Source: an uncultured Oscillospiraceae bacterium (GTDB lineage Bacteria; Bacillota; Clostridia; Oscillospirales; Oscillospiraceae). Taken from it: a DNA stretch of 64,000 bases. Position 1 is the first letter of the stretch, and each line of letters begins with the position of its first letter. The translations under genes and the position numbers were made by a program. The stretch covers positions 1 through 64,000 of the forward strand of contig CANRIU010000003.1 in NCBI GenBank assembly GCA_947630755.1. The letters are read 5' to 3'. Of the stretch, positions 42,264-52,200 are shown piece by piece. The notes under the pieces were generated by a model that had not been told where the DNA came from, ran no database searches, and saw only the letters and a program-made list of their open reading frames with translations.

Positions 42264-42307
42264 AACAGCTGTGGGTCGAACCATTCCGGGTTCGACCCAC
42301 AGCTGTT
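42264..42307. repeat. Long inverted repeat in front of a truncated ORF
   Basis: Two 19-base arms, AACAGCTGTGGGTCGAACC and its exact complement, with a 6-base loop. No T-tract on either side, so it is not an ordinary terminator. It lies at the point where the following reading frame becomes open. Confidence 0.6.
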
Positions 42308-42844
42308 AACTCGTATCCTGCTCGGTATTATTTGCACGAGGCCGTTGACGCGGAGGGTAACATTCTTTATGAAGAAAGAAGCAACCCGGCATCGCCTTCT
42401 GACAGCACTTCTGCCCTTGCGGGTGACCTCGAAACTGTAGCTGATGCTGGAGTTGCTTCTGATGCCACTGTACCACACCCCGCCGCCGATGTCAACCCCG
42501 AACCCGCCGGAGAGAAAGCGTTGACAGGGGACAGAAGGCCGAAGCCGAGGAAAGGGAAAACAAAATCGGCCAGCTATTCCAACCGCCGCGGAACGGCGAA
42601 GCGGGCATATCAGCTCCAGAATATAGAGCGTTGGCAGCCGAATGCAAAGGGTTCAGGCGAAAGCCCTAGCCCAGTCAATTCGACTGCCAACATAAAGAAT
42701 GTAGCAGATTTGTTCTCCGCTGTCAAGAGCAAAGATCCAAACTTTAACCCGCAGTCGGCCAGCAAGGTCGTGGACGAGGCCGGGCGGTCACTGATGGAAC
42801 TAAACAACATCCGAAAGATAGGCACAAAAAAAGGGAACCGCTGA
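42308..42844 (+). pseudogene. Truncated C-terminal fragment of a larger protein
   Basis: The frame is open from about 42254 to 42844 without a start preceded by a ribosome binding site; the formal start would be TTG at 42332. The product is hydrophilic and looks like a protein tail (YYLHEAVDAEGNILYEERSN, then SASYSNRRGTAKRAYQLQN and IERWQPNAKG). The style reminds me of tails of large proteins on conjugative or phage-like elements, but I do not recognise a family. Probably a relic of an element near the tRNA gene. Confidence 0.4.
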
Positions 42845-43002
42845 CAGCGCCGTGCCCTCAGCCCGAAACGGGAGGGGCTCGCACATAAACCACGGTTCCA
42901 TTAACAATGGTAACCCAAAAGGGCCGTGATGTCAAGACACAATTTTCTTTTCCCCGCGCTCCATTTGTCAAAAAATGCCCTTTGGACCTTTTTTTGACAG
43001 TT

Positions 43003-43030
43003 AAAGCGCCGATTTACAAATCGGCGCTTT
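43003..43030 (-). terminator. Hairpin following the tRNA-Leu gene
   Basis: AAAGCGCCGATTT and AAATCGGCGCTTT arms, 13 bp, loop of two bases, immediately after the 3' end of the tRNA on the minus strand. The adenine and thymine ends of the stem give a short T-run in both directions. The 42845-43002 stretch before it contains no gene; a run of seven T (42991-42997 region) and a GC-rich inverted repeat near 42845-42885 are all I see. Confidence 0.5.
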
Positions 43031-43037
43031 TCTGCTG

Positions 43038-43121
43038 TGGTGCGGGCAGTGGGACTTGAACCCACACGGTATAGCCACAGGAACCTAAATCCTGCGCGTC
43101 TGCCAATTCCGCCATACCCGC
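43038..43121 (-). tRNA. tRNA-Leu (anticodon TAG)
   Basis: Read on the minus strand: acceptor arms GCGGGTA and TGCCCGC pair (one G-T), the D-arm GGCGGAATTGGCAGACGC, the anticodon stem CAGGA-TCCTG around TTTAGGT with anticodon TAG, a long variable arm as in leucine tRNAs, the T-arm GTGGGTTCAAGTCCCAC, and encoded CCA at the 3' end. Reads CUA leucine codons. Confidence 0.95.
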
Positions 43122-43275
43122 GAACAGAGTGCATAATGGCAGGGAAGTGCCCCGCCCATCGTCGCTTAAGGCATTTTATCATTTTCAAAGGGCAGTGTCA
43201 AGCCCAACCCCGGATTTACGATTCGAACCGCCGATTATACCCCGCACTGTTGCCCGTGGCAAAGTCCCGGGACGG

Positions 43276-43304
43276 TTGACAAGCGCGGCAAAAAGGAATA
43301 TAAT
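43276..43304 (+). promoter_or_regulatory. Consensus sigma-A promoter of the ATP-grasp operon
   Basis: TTGACA (43276-43281), exactly 17 bases, TATAAT (43299-43304), 55 bases before the ATP-grasp gene. Both boxes match the consensus perfectly, so strong constitutive expression is expected unless repressed. Confidence 0.85.
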
Positions 43305-43358
43305 ATCAGTTGGTATTAATTTAATTCACTAACATAATTATATAAGGTGATGACTAAT

Positions 43359-44549
43359 ATGAATTTTATCTTCATTTCCCCTCAGTTTCCTCCCATTTAC
43401 TGGAGCTTCTGCGACAGGCTCAAGCGCAACGGCGTGAACGTCCTTGGCATCGGCGACAGCCCCTACGACGCCCTCGCCGACGGGCTGAAGGGCGCCCTTA
43501 CGGAGTACTACCGTGTGGAGAACATGGAGGACTACGACCAGATGTTCAGGGCGGTGGCGTTTTTCTCCTTCAAATACGGCAAAATCGACTGGATAGAGTC
43601 GAATAACGAGTACTGGCTCGAGCAGGACGCCCGGCTCCGCACGGACTTCAACGTCACCACCGGTGTCAACCTTAAGGAGGTCAAGTGCTTCAAGTCCAAA
43701 TTCGGCATGAAGGAGTTCTATAAGCGCGCCGGAGTGCCCACCGCCAGGTGCCACAAAATAACCACCCGCGAGGCCGCCCGGGAGTTTATCGCTCTTGTTG
43801 GCTACCCCGTCATAGTGAAGCCCGACAACGGCGTCGGCGCTGTTGCTACATATAAGCTGGAAAATGACGGGGACTTTGACGCCTTCTTCGACGACCTCCC
43901 CGGGGTGCAGTATGTGATGGAGGAGTTCGTCACCGGAGACATCTACTCCTACGACGCCATAACCGACTCAAAATGCGAGCCTCTGTTTGAGTCGATGACC
44001 GCCTGGCCCCCCTCCATTATGGACATAGTGAACGAGAAGCTCGACCTTGCGTACTATGTGGAGGACAGTATGCCTGACTCCCTCCGCCGCCTCGGAAGGG
44101 CAACCGCGAAGTCCTTCGGCGCCAGGAGCCGTTTCATACACCTTGAGTTTTTCAAACTCACAAAGGCAAAGCCCGGCCTTGGCGAAGTGGGCGATTTTGT
44201 GGGCCTTGAGGTCAACATGCGCCCCGCCGGGAGCTACACCCCGGATATGATGAATTTTGCCCACTCCACGGACGTATATGAGATATGGGCGGAGATGGTG
44301 GCCTACGACCGCCGTGTCCTCCCGGAGAGCGGCGACGACCACTTCAGCGTCACCGCCGACAGGCGCGACATATACCGCTACGTCCACACCAATGAGGAGA
44401 TATTCTCAAGGTACGGCGAAAAAATAGTGAAGTATGAGCGCCTTCCCGCGATTTGGGAGGACCAGATGGGCAACGAGACCTTCATCGCCCAGGCCGCCGG
44501 CAGGGAAGAGGCGGAGGAATTTATCCGGTTTGTCCAGGAGAGAGCATAA
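43359..44549 (+). CDS. ATP-grasp enzyme, carboxylate-amine ligase-like
   Basis: 396 residues. N-terminal Rossmann-like part (FIFISPQFPPIYWSFCDRLK), then an ATP-grasp domain: KSKFGMKEFYKRAGVPTAR, GYPVIVKPDNGVGAVATYK (the ATP-binding lysine and glycine loop), VMEEFVTGDIYSYDAI and the metal-binding FVGLEVNMRPAGSYTPDMMNF. Such enzymes join a carboxylate to an amine or thiol via an acyl phosphate. Substrates unknown. ATG at 43359 is preferred (AAGGTG nine bases before it) over ATG at 43350. Paired with the esterase gene 21 bases downstream. Confidence 0.85.
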   Translation: MNFIFISPQFPPIYWSFCDRLKRNGVNVLGIGDSPYDALADGLKGALTEYYRVENMEDYDQMFRAVAFFSFKYGKIDWIESNNEYWLEQDARLRTDFNVTTGVNLKEVKCFKSKFGMKEFYKRAGVPTARCHKITTREAAREFIALVGYPVIVKPDNGVGAVATYKLENDGDFDAFFDDLPGVQYVMEEFVTGDIYSYDAITDSKCEPLFESMTAWPPSIMDIVNEKLDLAYYVEDSMPDSLRRLGRATAKSFGARSRFIHLEFFKLTKAKPGLGEVGDFVGLEVNMRPAGSYTPDMMNFAHSTDVYEIWAEMVAYDRRVLPESGDDHFSVTADRRDIYRYVHTNEEIFSRYGEKIVKYERLPAIWEDQMGNETFIAQAAGREEAEEFIRFVQERA

Positions 44550-44570
44550 AAACACATTTAGGAGGACGCG

Positions 44571-45311
44571 ATGAACGTCAGGTATTTCAAGGAGAGCAGC
44601 CGCGAGCTGGAACGGGATATGGAGTTCAAGGTCTACGGGGACTCCGGAAAGCTCTGCTTCGCCTTCCCGCCCCAGAACGGCAGATTCTATGATTTTGAGA
44701 ATTTCGGTATGGTGGAGTCCATCCGCCCGTGGATAGAGGACGGCAGGATCCTGCTCGTCACCCCGGACAGCATCGACGCCGAGAGCTGGTCCGCCAGGGG
44801 GGAGAACCCCCGCCGCCGCATAGAGCTTCAGGAGCGGTGGTTCAGGTACATAACGCTGGAGCTTGAGCCCCGTACTCACGCCCTTGGCGCTGCGCCGGGA
44901 CGCGGTATGCTCACCGGCTGCTCCATGGGCGCGATGCACTCCGGGATAATCTACTTCCGCCGCCCGGACCTCTTTGACACGGTGGTCGCCTTAAGCGGCA
45001 CATACAACGCCAACGACTTTATCCTCGATTACATGGACGACCTCATCTACGCAAACTCCCCTGTGATGTTCCTCCCAAATATGCCGGAGGACCATCGGTA
45101 TATGGAGCTGTACCGCTCCTCCCAGCTCATATTCTGCGTGGGGCAGGGCGCCTGGGAGGACGACCTCCTCGCCGGGACAAGGGCCTTGGATGCCGTGCTG
45201 AAGTCAAAGGGCATACCCGCCTGGTTTGACTACTGGGGCTTTGACGTAAACCACGACTGGTGCTGGTGGCAGAAGCAGCTTCCGTATTTCATGGGCAAGC
45301 TTGAGCTGTAA
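44571..45311 (+). CDS. Esterase-family alpha/beta hydrolase
   Basis: 246 residues. Putative esterase (PF00756-like) fold: nucleophile elbow GCSMGAMHS (Ser about 119), the oxyanion region PPQNGRFYDF and the C-terminal histidine in FDVNHDWCWWQKQLPYF, with an aspartate in between. No signal peptide, so cytoplasmic. AGGAGG precedes the ATG. Co-transcribed with the ATP-grasp ligase; the two may make and cleave, or transfer, the same acyl compound. Substrate unknown. Confidence 0.82.
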   Translation: MNVRYFKESSRELERDMEFKVYGDSGKLCFAFPPQNGRFYDFENFGMVESIRPWIEDGRILLVTPDSIDAESWSARGENPRRRIELQERWFRYITLELEPRTHALGAAPGRGMLTGCSMGAMHSGIIYFRRPDLFDTVVALSGTYNANDFILDYMDDLIYANSPVMFLPNMPEDHRYMELYRSSQLIFCVGQGAWEDDLLAGTRALDAVLKSKGIPAWFDYWGFDVNHDWCWWQKQLPYFMGKLEL

Positions 45312-45318
45312 AAACCTT

Positions 45319-45792
45319 ATGAGGGACATTTTTTCGGCGGACTTCGGCCTCACCGCCCTCACCGGAGAGATTGAAAACGGATATATCGTGAGGCTCGCCT
45401 TCGGTGCCGCCGAGCCCTCCGCGCACCCGGAGCATGATTCGGTGAAGCTCTGGGACAGGGCGCGGGGGGAGCTTGAGGAGTATTTTTCCGGTGCCCGCCG
45501 GGAGTTTGACCTGCCGATATACTTTGGCGGCACGGACTTTCAACGCCGGGTCTGGGAGGCCCTGAGGGGCATACCCTACGGTGAGGTGCGCACCTACGGC
45601 GGGCTTGCCGGGGAGCTTGGACAGCCCCGCGCCGCCCGCGCCGTGGGCGGCGCGTGCCACAAAAACCCCATCGTGATAATCATTCCCTGCCACAGGGTAG
45701 TGGGCGCCTCCGGGCGCCTCACGGGCTTTGCCGGGGGACTGGAAACAAAAAGGCACCTTCTCACCCTTGAGGCGCATATCGGAAAAGCATGA
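45319..45792 (+). CDS. ogt: Methylated-DNA--protein-cysteine methyltransferase
   Basis: 157 residues. Repairs O6-methylguanine by moving the methyl group to its cysteine: active-site IIIPCHRVVGASGRLTGFAGG, with FQRRVWEALRGIPYGEVRTYG as the DNA-binding helix-turn-helix. ATG at 45319 is the likely start; a TTG at 45301 overlaps the esterase stop, and neither has a strong ribosome binding site, so coupling with the esterase gene is likely. Confidence 0.93.
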   Translation: MRDIFSADFGLTALTGEIENGYIVRLAFGAAEPSAHPEHDSVKLWDRARGELEEYFSGARREFDLPIYFGGTDFQRRVWEALRGIPYGEVRTYGGLAGELGQPRAARAVGGACHKNPIVIIIPCHRVVGASGRLTGFAGGLETKRHLLTLEAHIGKA

Positions 45793-45803
45793 CAACTTTT
45801 AAA

Positions 45804-46209
45804 GTGAAAGGTGGGGCCTCATTCGAGGCCCCGCCTTGCTTGTCGAAAAAGCCCTGCGGGCTTTTTCGACAAGGGGGAACGTGCGGGCAATTTTCTCTGA
45901 ATTTTGCGATATTCAGAGAAAATTACCCTGCTGCCGCCCTGTGCGCCGCCGAGTGCGGCACTTGCGCGGCAAGAGGGATTTTTTCCGCTGCGAATGTCGC
46001 CGGAAAAAATGTCGAATTTGAGTTTTTTTGACAAACTGAATCGCTCGAAGGGCGGCTCTTTGCGAGTCGCAGTGTGCGGCTCTCTGGGCTGTGCGTGCAG
46101 GGGATCGGCAAATTTCTTCTGTCGGCAAAGGAAAGCCTTTGTCGACAGCTTGAAGCCCTTCGGGCTTTGCCGACAGTGAAAGGCGGGGCCTCATTCGAGG
46201 CCCCGCCTT
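45804..46209. repeat. Array of stem-loops bounded by a 34-base direct repeat
   Basis: The same 34 bases (GTGAAAGG then T or C, then GGGGCCTC, ATTC and its complement) occur at 45804-45837 and 46176-46209. Between them, with no convincing gene, lie several inverted repeats: a perfect 35-base hairpin (45839-45873, arms CTTGTCGAAAAAGCCC), a hairpin on TTTTCTCTGAAT / ATTCAGAGAAAA (45893-45922), GGATTTTTTCCG with CGGAAAAAAT (45975-46010), and CTGTCGGCAAAG paired with CTTTGCCGACAG (46121-46175). One unit (46139-46161) closely resembles the end of the IS1182 element. Confidence 0.7.
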
Positions 46210-46216
46210 TTTTGGT
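46176..46216 (-). terminator. Bidirectional terminator of the SLH protease gene
   Basis: AGGCGGGGCCTC and GAGGCCCCGCCT arms with loop ATTC, followed by TTTTTT on the plus strand and TTTC on the minus strand. This is the second copy of the direct repeat of the stem-loop array. Confidence 0.8.
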
Positions 46217-46236
46217 TTAGCGGTTTTGACTTTTCG

Positions 46237-49200
46237 TCACTTTACGATGCTCTCGCAAAAGCGCATGAGGACCGTCGCGATTTGAGCGCGGGTCGCCTTA
46301 TTACCCGGGGCGAGGTGCGTGTCGTCCACGCCCTGGATAAGTCCGGCGTCCACTGCCCATCTCATGCCGTCCTCTGCCCAGGAGCTGACGCTCTCCGCGT
46401 CCACAAATCCGGCGAGGGATTCAGGCTCGCTGGTGACGTAGCCCTTCTTCTCGGCGTAGCGGTAGAGGATAGCGGCAAGCTGCTGGCGGGTGATGGGATC
46501 GGAGGGACCGAACTTCACGTCGCTGTATCCGGTGACGATGTCGTTGGCTGCGGCCCAGGCCACTGCCCTGGCGTACCACGCTCCGGCGGACACGTCGGCA
46601 AATGTGGTGGAGCCGTCAACGGCGGGCTCGCCCTCAAGACGGTAGAGAATTGTCACAACCATGCCACGGGTGGCGGTGCCGGCGGGGGAGAATACGGTGG
46701 GCGCTGTGCCGTCCATAAGCTCCTTCAAAACGGCGTAGTCCACGCTCTCGTGGTACCACTTGTGCTGGTCCACATCGGTATATTTGCTGCTGGGGCAGCT
46801 CTCGCCGCCGTCGCAGCCGAAGACCGCGGTGACCTTGACGTTCACCTGGCCCGCGGGCATACGGAAGGAGTATGTCCCGTCGCCGTTGTCGGTGACTTCC
46901 ACTGCCTTGCCGTTCTGGTCGGTGACAGTGACGGTGCCAATGGTGTAGCCCTCGTCGGGCTTCACTGTCAGGGTGACGGTGGAGCCATAGGTGGCGGAGC
47001 TCTTGTCGGCGGTCACGGAGCCGTGCTCCATATCTCCGACGTTCACGGAGTAGGTGGGCGTGGGTACGAAGCTGCTGTAGAAGGTGTAGAAGCAGCTGCC
47101 GTCCTCGCCGACCTCAACGTTCATGGAGTACCCTCCGGCGGGGGAGAGCATCTTGCTTGTGTCGATTTCAGGCTCGGAGCCCTTGAGCGTTACTCCAAGG
47201 GAGCGCCCTACAACGGCCTTGGCCTCGGGGTCACTGACGATGATGGTGTCGCCGTCCTTGGCCGCGTCCACGGCCTCCTGAAGGGTAGCATAGTAGGTGC
47301 CGCCAATCTGTGCCACTGCCTTATTCGATGTGCTGAACACAAAGGGGCTCAGTCCGTCGCTGGAGGTGAATACCGCCATAAGCCGTATCACCTCTCCCTT
47401 ATCATCGGTGAACCTGCTGATGGATGCCATATGGTAATGCTCGCTGCCGTCCTTTGTGTGCTTGACAAGGATGGAATCAACATCATCGTCCACAAAGTCC
47501 AGCGGGAGGCCGACCCACAGGGTGATGGGGCTGTTGACGGAGAGCTTCTGGTCTGATCCGCTTATCTCAACTGCGTTTTTGTTGGCCTCGTCCTTAATGA
47601 TTTCCTCATCCTCAGCGGCGGTTGTCGCGAGAAGGTGGCAGAATGCGTCGATTTCCAGCGCAAGGGTCTTGTCCTCGCTTGATATGCTGTAGCTTTCAAC
47701 GCCGATGTTGAGGTAGGACTCAGCCACAATGCGAACGTCCTCTTCCGTGGCTGTTACGCCTGCGGCCTCGAGAGCCTCAATTCCATCCGTGACAGCGTCC
47801 TCGGGGACGTCCACGGTGTTGCCTGCAATTTCTGTCAATGCGCTGGTGTCGGGCTTCGTATTGGCAAGGGCGTCAGTCATTTCCTTAAGCTTTGCATCAT
47901 CCACTCCGTCAAGGACAGTGTCCTCGGAGCTTACCTCTGGGTCGCCGACTATCGCGGGGACCTCCATGGGCACTGTCTTCTCTCTCAGGTGTACGCCGTG
48001 CAGGACCGCGCCGCCCAGGGACATGACCTCCACGATGCTGGCGTCGTTGGGATCAAAGGCGTAGAGGATAGGCTCGGGGGTGTCCCCGTTGCCGCCCATG
48101 CTGCCGCCCGCAAAATCGCGGACCGCGTACATCTGGCCTGTGAGGGCGTCGGTGAAGAAGCTCCGGCTGCTGGTGGGCTCGCTCCAGTAGGTCTTGACCA
48201 TGGTGGGCTGAGTATAATCCCCGGTCTCGGGATCGATGACCGTAATGACGCCCGTCTGGAAGGTGTCGATACCGTAGAGCTTCCCGTTCACGACCTCCAG
48301 GTTGGCAAGCGCGTATTCGCCGGACTCAAAGAGCTGTGTGGCGGTGCCGTTACTTTTGTCGACCTCATAGATAAACGCACTCGCGCCGTAATAGCCCCAC
48401 TCGCTGACCTCCATTGCCGTGGCGGTCAGATAGAGCTTCCCGCTCTCCGCGTCATAGCCGAGGTCCACGGGAACGATGGGATAGGAATCGCCATGATCGT
48501 CTTCATATTCACCGAAGTCCATCTCGCCCAGCTTTGTTCTCGCATAGGTGTCGGGGTCGATGGCGTAGAAGGCGCCGCTGACGCCGTAGGCGTAGATTTT
48601 GTTCTCGCTCTGGACGTAGTAGGAGACCTGGAGCTCCTCCTCGTCCTGCGCGTCGATATGCTCAACGCTCATGGTGCCGTTGGCATCGAAGCTGACCCAC
48701 TGCCCGTCGGTCTGGTCGTAGGCAAAGAACCTTCTCGCGAAGTCCGTAACGGTGACAAGGCACTCGGCAGTGCGCCCGGAGGCCTCGTTTGTTGCCTTTA
48801 TGGTGGCTGTCCCGGCCTTGAAGCCCGTGACAGTGCCGTTGGCGTCCACCGTGGCGACGGTCTCATTGTCGGACCTCCATATAATGCTGTCGTCTACCTG
48901 GCTCTCGCCCAGGGGCAGAACGGCGGCGGTAAGCTGGATGGACCCGCCCACATTGACCGTTGCCTTCTTGTCAGAGAGGACGACCTTTGTGGCCTCGGTG
49001 GTGGGCTCGGGTGTGATAGCCTTCTCGGGAACGGTGTAGAGCGCTCCGATCACAAGGCCGGTGAACACCGCGCCCAGATCCGTTGCTGTCCCGGTAGCAA
49101 GATCCACGACCTGAAGACCGCCGCTGGCAGATTCCCTGTCCAAATAGGTCCAGTAGGTATTTTTGGTGTTCGGGTCATAGTGCATGCTCTGGTATCCGGT

Positions 49201-52200
49201 GCAGTTTGTGTACCCGGTGGGGCCTATCTCCGTGAGCTTGGCTGTGGAGGTGTTCACGGAGTAGAGCATACCGTTCTCGCCGATGGCGTAGAGGTTGCCG
49301 CTCTCGTCAAAGGTGGCAGCCGCCAGAGGCGTCCCGGCGTCGCCGATGAGATATGCCTCCCCGGTCTCCCTGTCTATCTGTATGACAGCGCCCTCGTACA
49401 ACCCTCCGGAGCAGACCGCGTACAGGGCCCCGGTGGTGTAGTCCATCGCCATGTCGCGGATGGGATAGGAGCACCTCACGAGCTCGCCCATCTCAAAGTT
49501 ATCCGTGTCGAAGGTGGTTAAGTAGTGCTCGTAATCCATGCTCTCGTCGCCCTGAAGGTAGGCGTAGACCATACCGTCATACATGGCTCCGGCATAGACG
49601 GAGATTTCCGTGACAAAGAGGCTGTCGTCGTCCACTGCCGGCTCCACGCCCGGATCCGTGTCGCTGAAATGTATCCAGAAGCCGTAATTTTGTGCTGTGT
49701 AGTCCTGAATGGCTATTCCGTGGAGCACAGCGCCGGACTCAAGCACCTGGACAGCGGCTGTCTTCGCCTCAAGGTCGCCGACCGTGACAGTCAGCTCCGC
49801 GGTTCCGACAGTCTTGCCGCTGATAACGCCGTCCGTCACATCGGCAACGTCCGTCTTGTCGATGGTGCAGATCAGCTCGTCTGTGGCGTTCCAGGGCTCA
49901 ATGTCCGCCTTGACAGCGGCAGTCCCGCCCTGAAGCACAATATATTTGTCTGCGATGGAGAAATCGGTCGCCTTGACCTCGGGAACCTCCGGCTCATCCT
50001 CGACGATTTCCAGAAGTCCCATATTGAAAGCTTCTCCCGCGAGCTCCAGGCTCATAATGCCGCCCAGATACACGTCCGTGAAGGTATCGGTGTCGATGTA
50101 GTAGAGCTGCCCTAAGTCGTTGGCCCAGAATATGGCCTTGTTCGCGTCGGAGTAGTGGATAGAACCGTACTGGGTCCAACCCTCTCTGAAGCTCATGACA
50201 TGATGACCGTCCTCGGGGACCTGGATGGTGAATCCGTCGTCGTCTTCTGTGACTGTCATCTCTGTCAGCTCAAGATCGTAATCGAAATTCACCGTGCCGA
50301 GATAGAACTTCCCGTCATTGTCAATGGTCATGCCGTAGCAGGGCTGTCCCACCGTGTCGTAATCGAGGACCGCCACGTCACGGATGGCGCCGGTGTTCAT
50401 GTTGATTTGTACAAGAGTGTATGTGGTGACTTGTTCCCACATCATGCCCTCGGTATGCTCCTTGATGCCGTACATGAAGCCGTCCTTGTAGTTGAAGGCC
50501 ATGGCGTTGATCATCTCGCCGCAGGACCCGAGCTTGACGCCGTTCATGGTTTTGGGATCCAGAACGTAGAAGCATCCGGAGGCGTCGTAGGCGTAGACCT
50601 TGCCGTTGTGGTAGGCCGCGGCGGTGATGGCATATGTGGGGCTTATGCTGCCGGGCACAAACTCCGCGGTGGAGGTATCGGCCACGTCACGGACTTTGAC
50701 CCACTGATAGGTCATGTTGTCGTAGAAGTAGAGGCTGCCCACAGGCTCAATGACTGTGACAGCGCACTTTGCGCTGACGCCGTCCACGCTGGCGGTGATG
50801 GTGGTGGTCCCGGCCTTAAGCGCGGTTACGACGCCCGCCTCGACCTTGGCGACGCTCTCCTCGCTGGAGGACCACACAACGTCCTTCGTGCTTGCGTTGA
50901 AAGGCTCCGGGAAAATCTCCAGCAGAGCCTCTTCACCCTTGATAAGGGCGATGGACTCGGAGGAGATGGTGAGCCCCGTGACCTTTTCGGCCTCGGGAAT
51001 GACCTCGGTCTCAGGCTCCGTGTTGGGCTTGAAAAGTCCGGCAAGCTCACCGTAGAGCAGCACGTCGGAGACCTTTGTCGCGGTTCCCTTCGCAGTGTCG
51101 ACTTTGTAGAATACTGCGTCGACATCTGTTTCATATGTCACGGGATCGGACTGGGCGAGGTAGTTTGCCCAGTAGAGCTGCTCGCCGCCCTCCGCCGAAT
51201 GGTCAAAGGCCATGGACTGATAGAAGCCCTGGACGCTGGCAACGTTTTCCTCAAGATCCCAGTCGTAGCTGTACACAATGGCTCCGGTGGCGACGCCCGT
51301 GCTTCCCACAGCCTCAACGGCGCCGTCGGTGCCGATGGTATAGAGCTTCGCGTCCTTGTCGTCGGTATCCACGCTGTAGAGAGTACCGTCCTTGCTTGCT
51401 GCGAGGGTGAGAAGCTCGTTCTCGGGCCCCTGGAGCTCGACGTGGCTCGTCACGGTCCAGCTCGCGGGATCCAGCGTCAGCAGCAATGCTGTGCCGCTCT
51501 CGTCTCTCGCGGTGAGGACGTAGATCTTGCTGTCCTTATAATTGAATGCCATGTCCACGGCTGTGGGGGCGACTGTCTCGCCGTCCTCCTCAAAGGTCAG
51601 CGTACCTACGGGGAGGCGCGTCCAGCTGCCGGGCTTTATGGCAAAGATGGCGGCGGGGGTTTCCTCACCCGTGTAGTCATCGGTGCCGGGCTCCTCGATG
51701 CCGATGATGTAGCCGTCCACATAGTCCGCAGCGGAGACATCCGCAGCTCCGGTGGCAGCGGAGGAGTCACGGAAGACCATGTCGGAGGCATCGTCGCCGC
51801 TGAAGGACCACCAGCCGTTGTAATAATCGGTGCTCTCCAGAGTGCCGTAGTCTGTCTCGCCCCAGCTGAACTGCCGGTAGGCGTACCAGGAGTTGGCGTC
51901 GAAGGTGGGCTCGGTGTTCAGGGTCACGGTGTAGTACGTCTCGTTAAAGCCGTAGTCCGCCACAACCAGCTGGAACACGGAGTCAAGTCCCGCAAGGTCG
52001 ATCTCGATCTCATACTGCTTGTCCGCCTCGTGGTCGGTATCCTCGACAGTTATGTACTCCGCGGCATTTCCGGTGGAGGTGATGGGCATAACAGCCGCGA
52101 TGCAGTTGTTGTCACTGACAGTGACCTTGAGCTTTCCGTCCTCAGTGAGGGTGGGGGTGCCTATTATCTGGGGCTTTTCGTTGTCGATGGTGATGGGGAC

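Noticed and set aside
42264..42307. tRNA-like structure, because GGGTTCGACCC looks like a T-arm
   Set aside because: There is no acceptor stem, D-arm or anticodon arm around it; it is a simple inverted repeat.
45838..46175. Small ORFs of 60-90 codons within the stem-loop array
   Set aside because: They appear on both strands in several frames, consist of the palindromic repeats, and lack ribosome binding sites.
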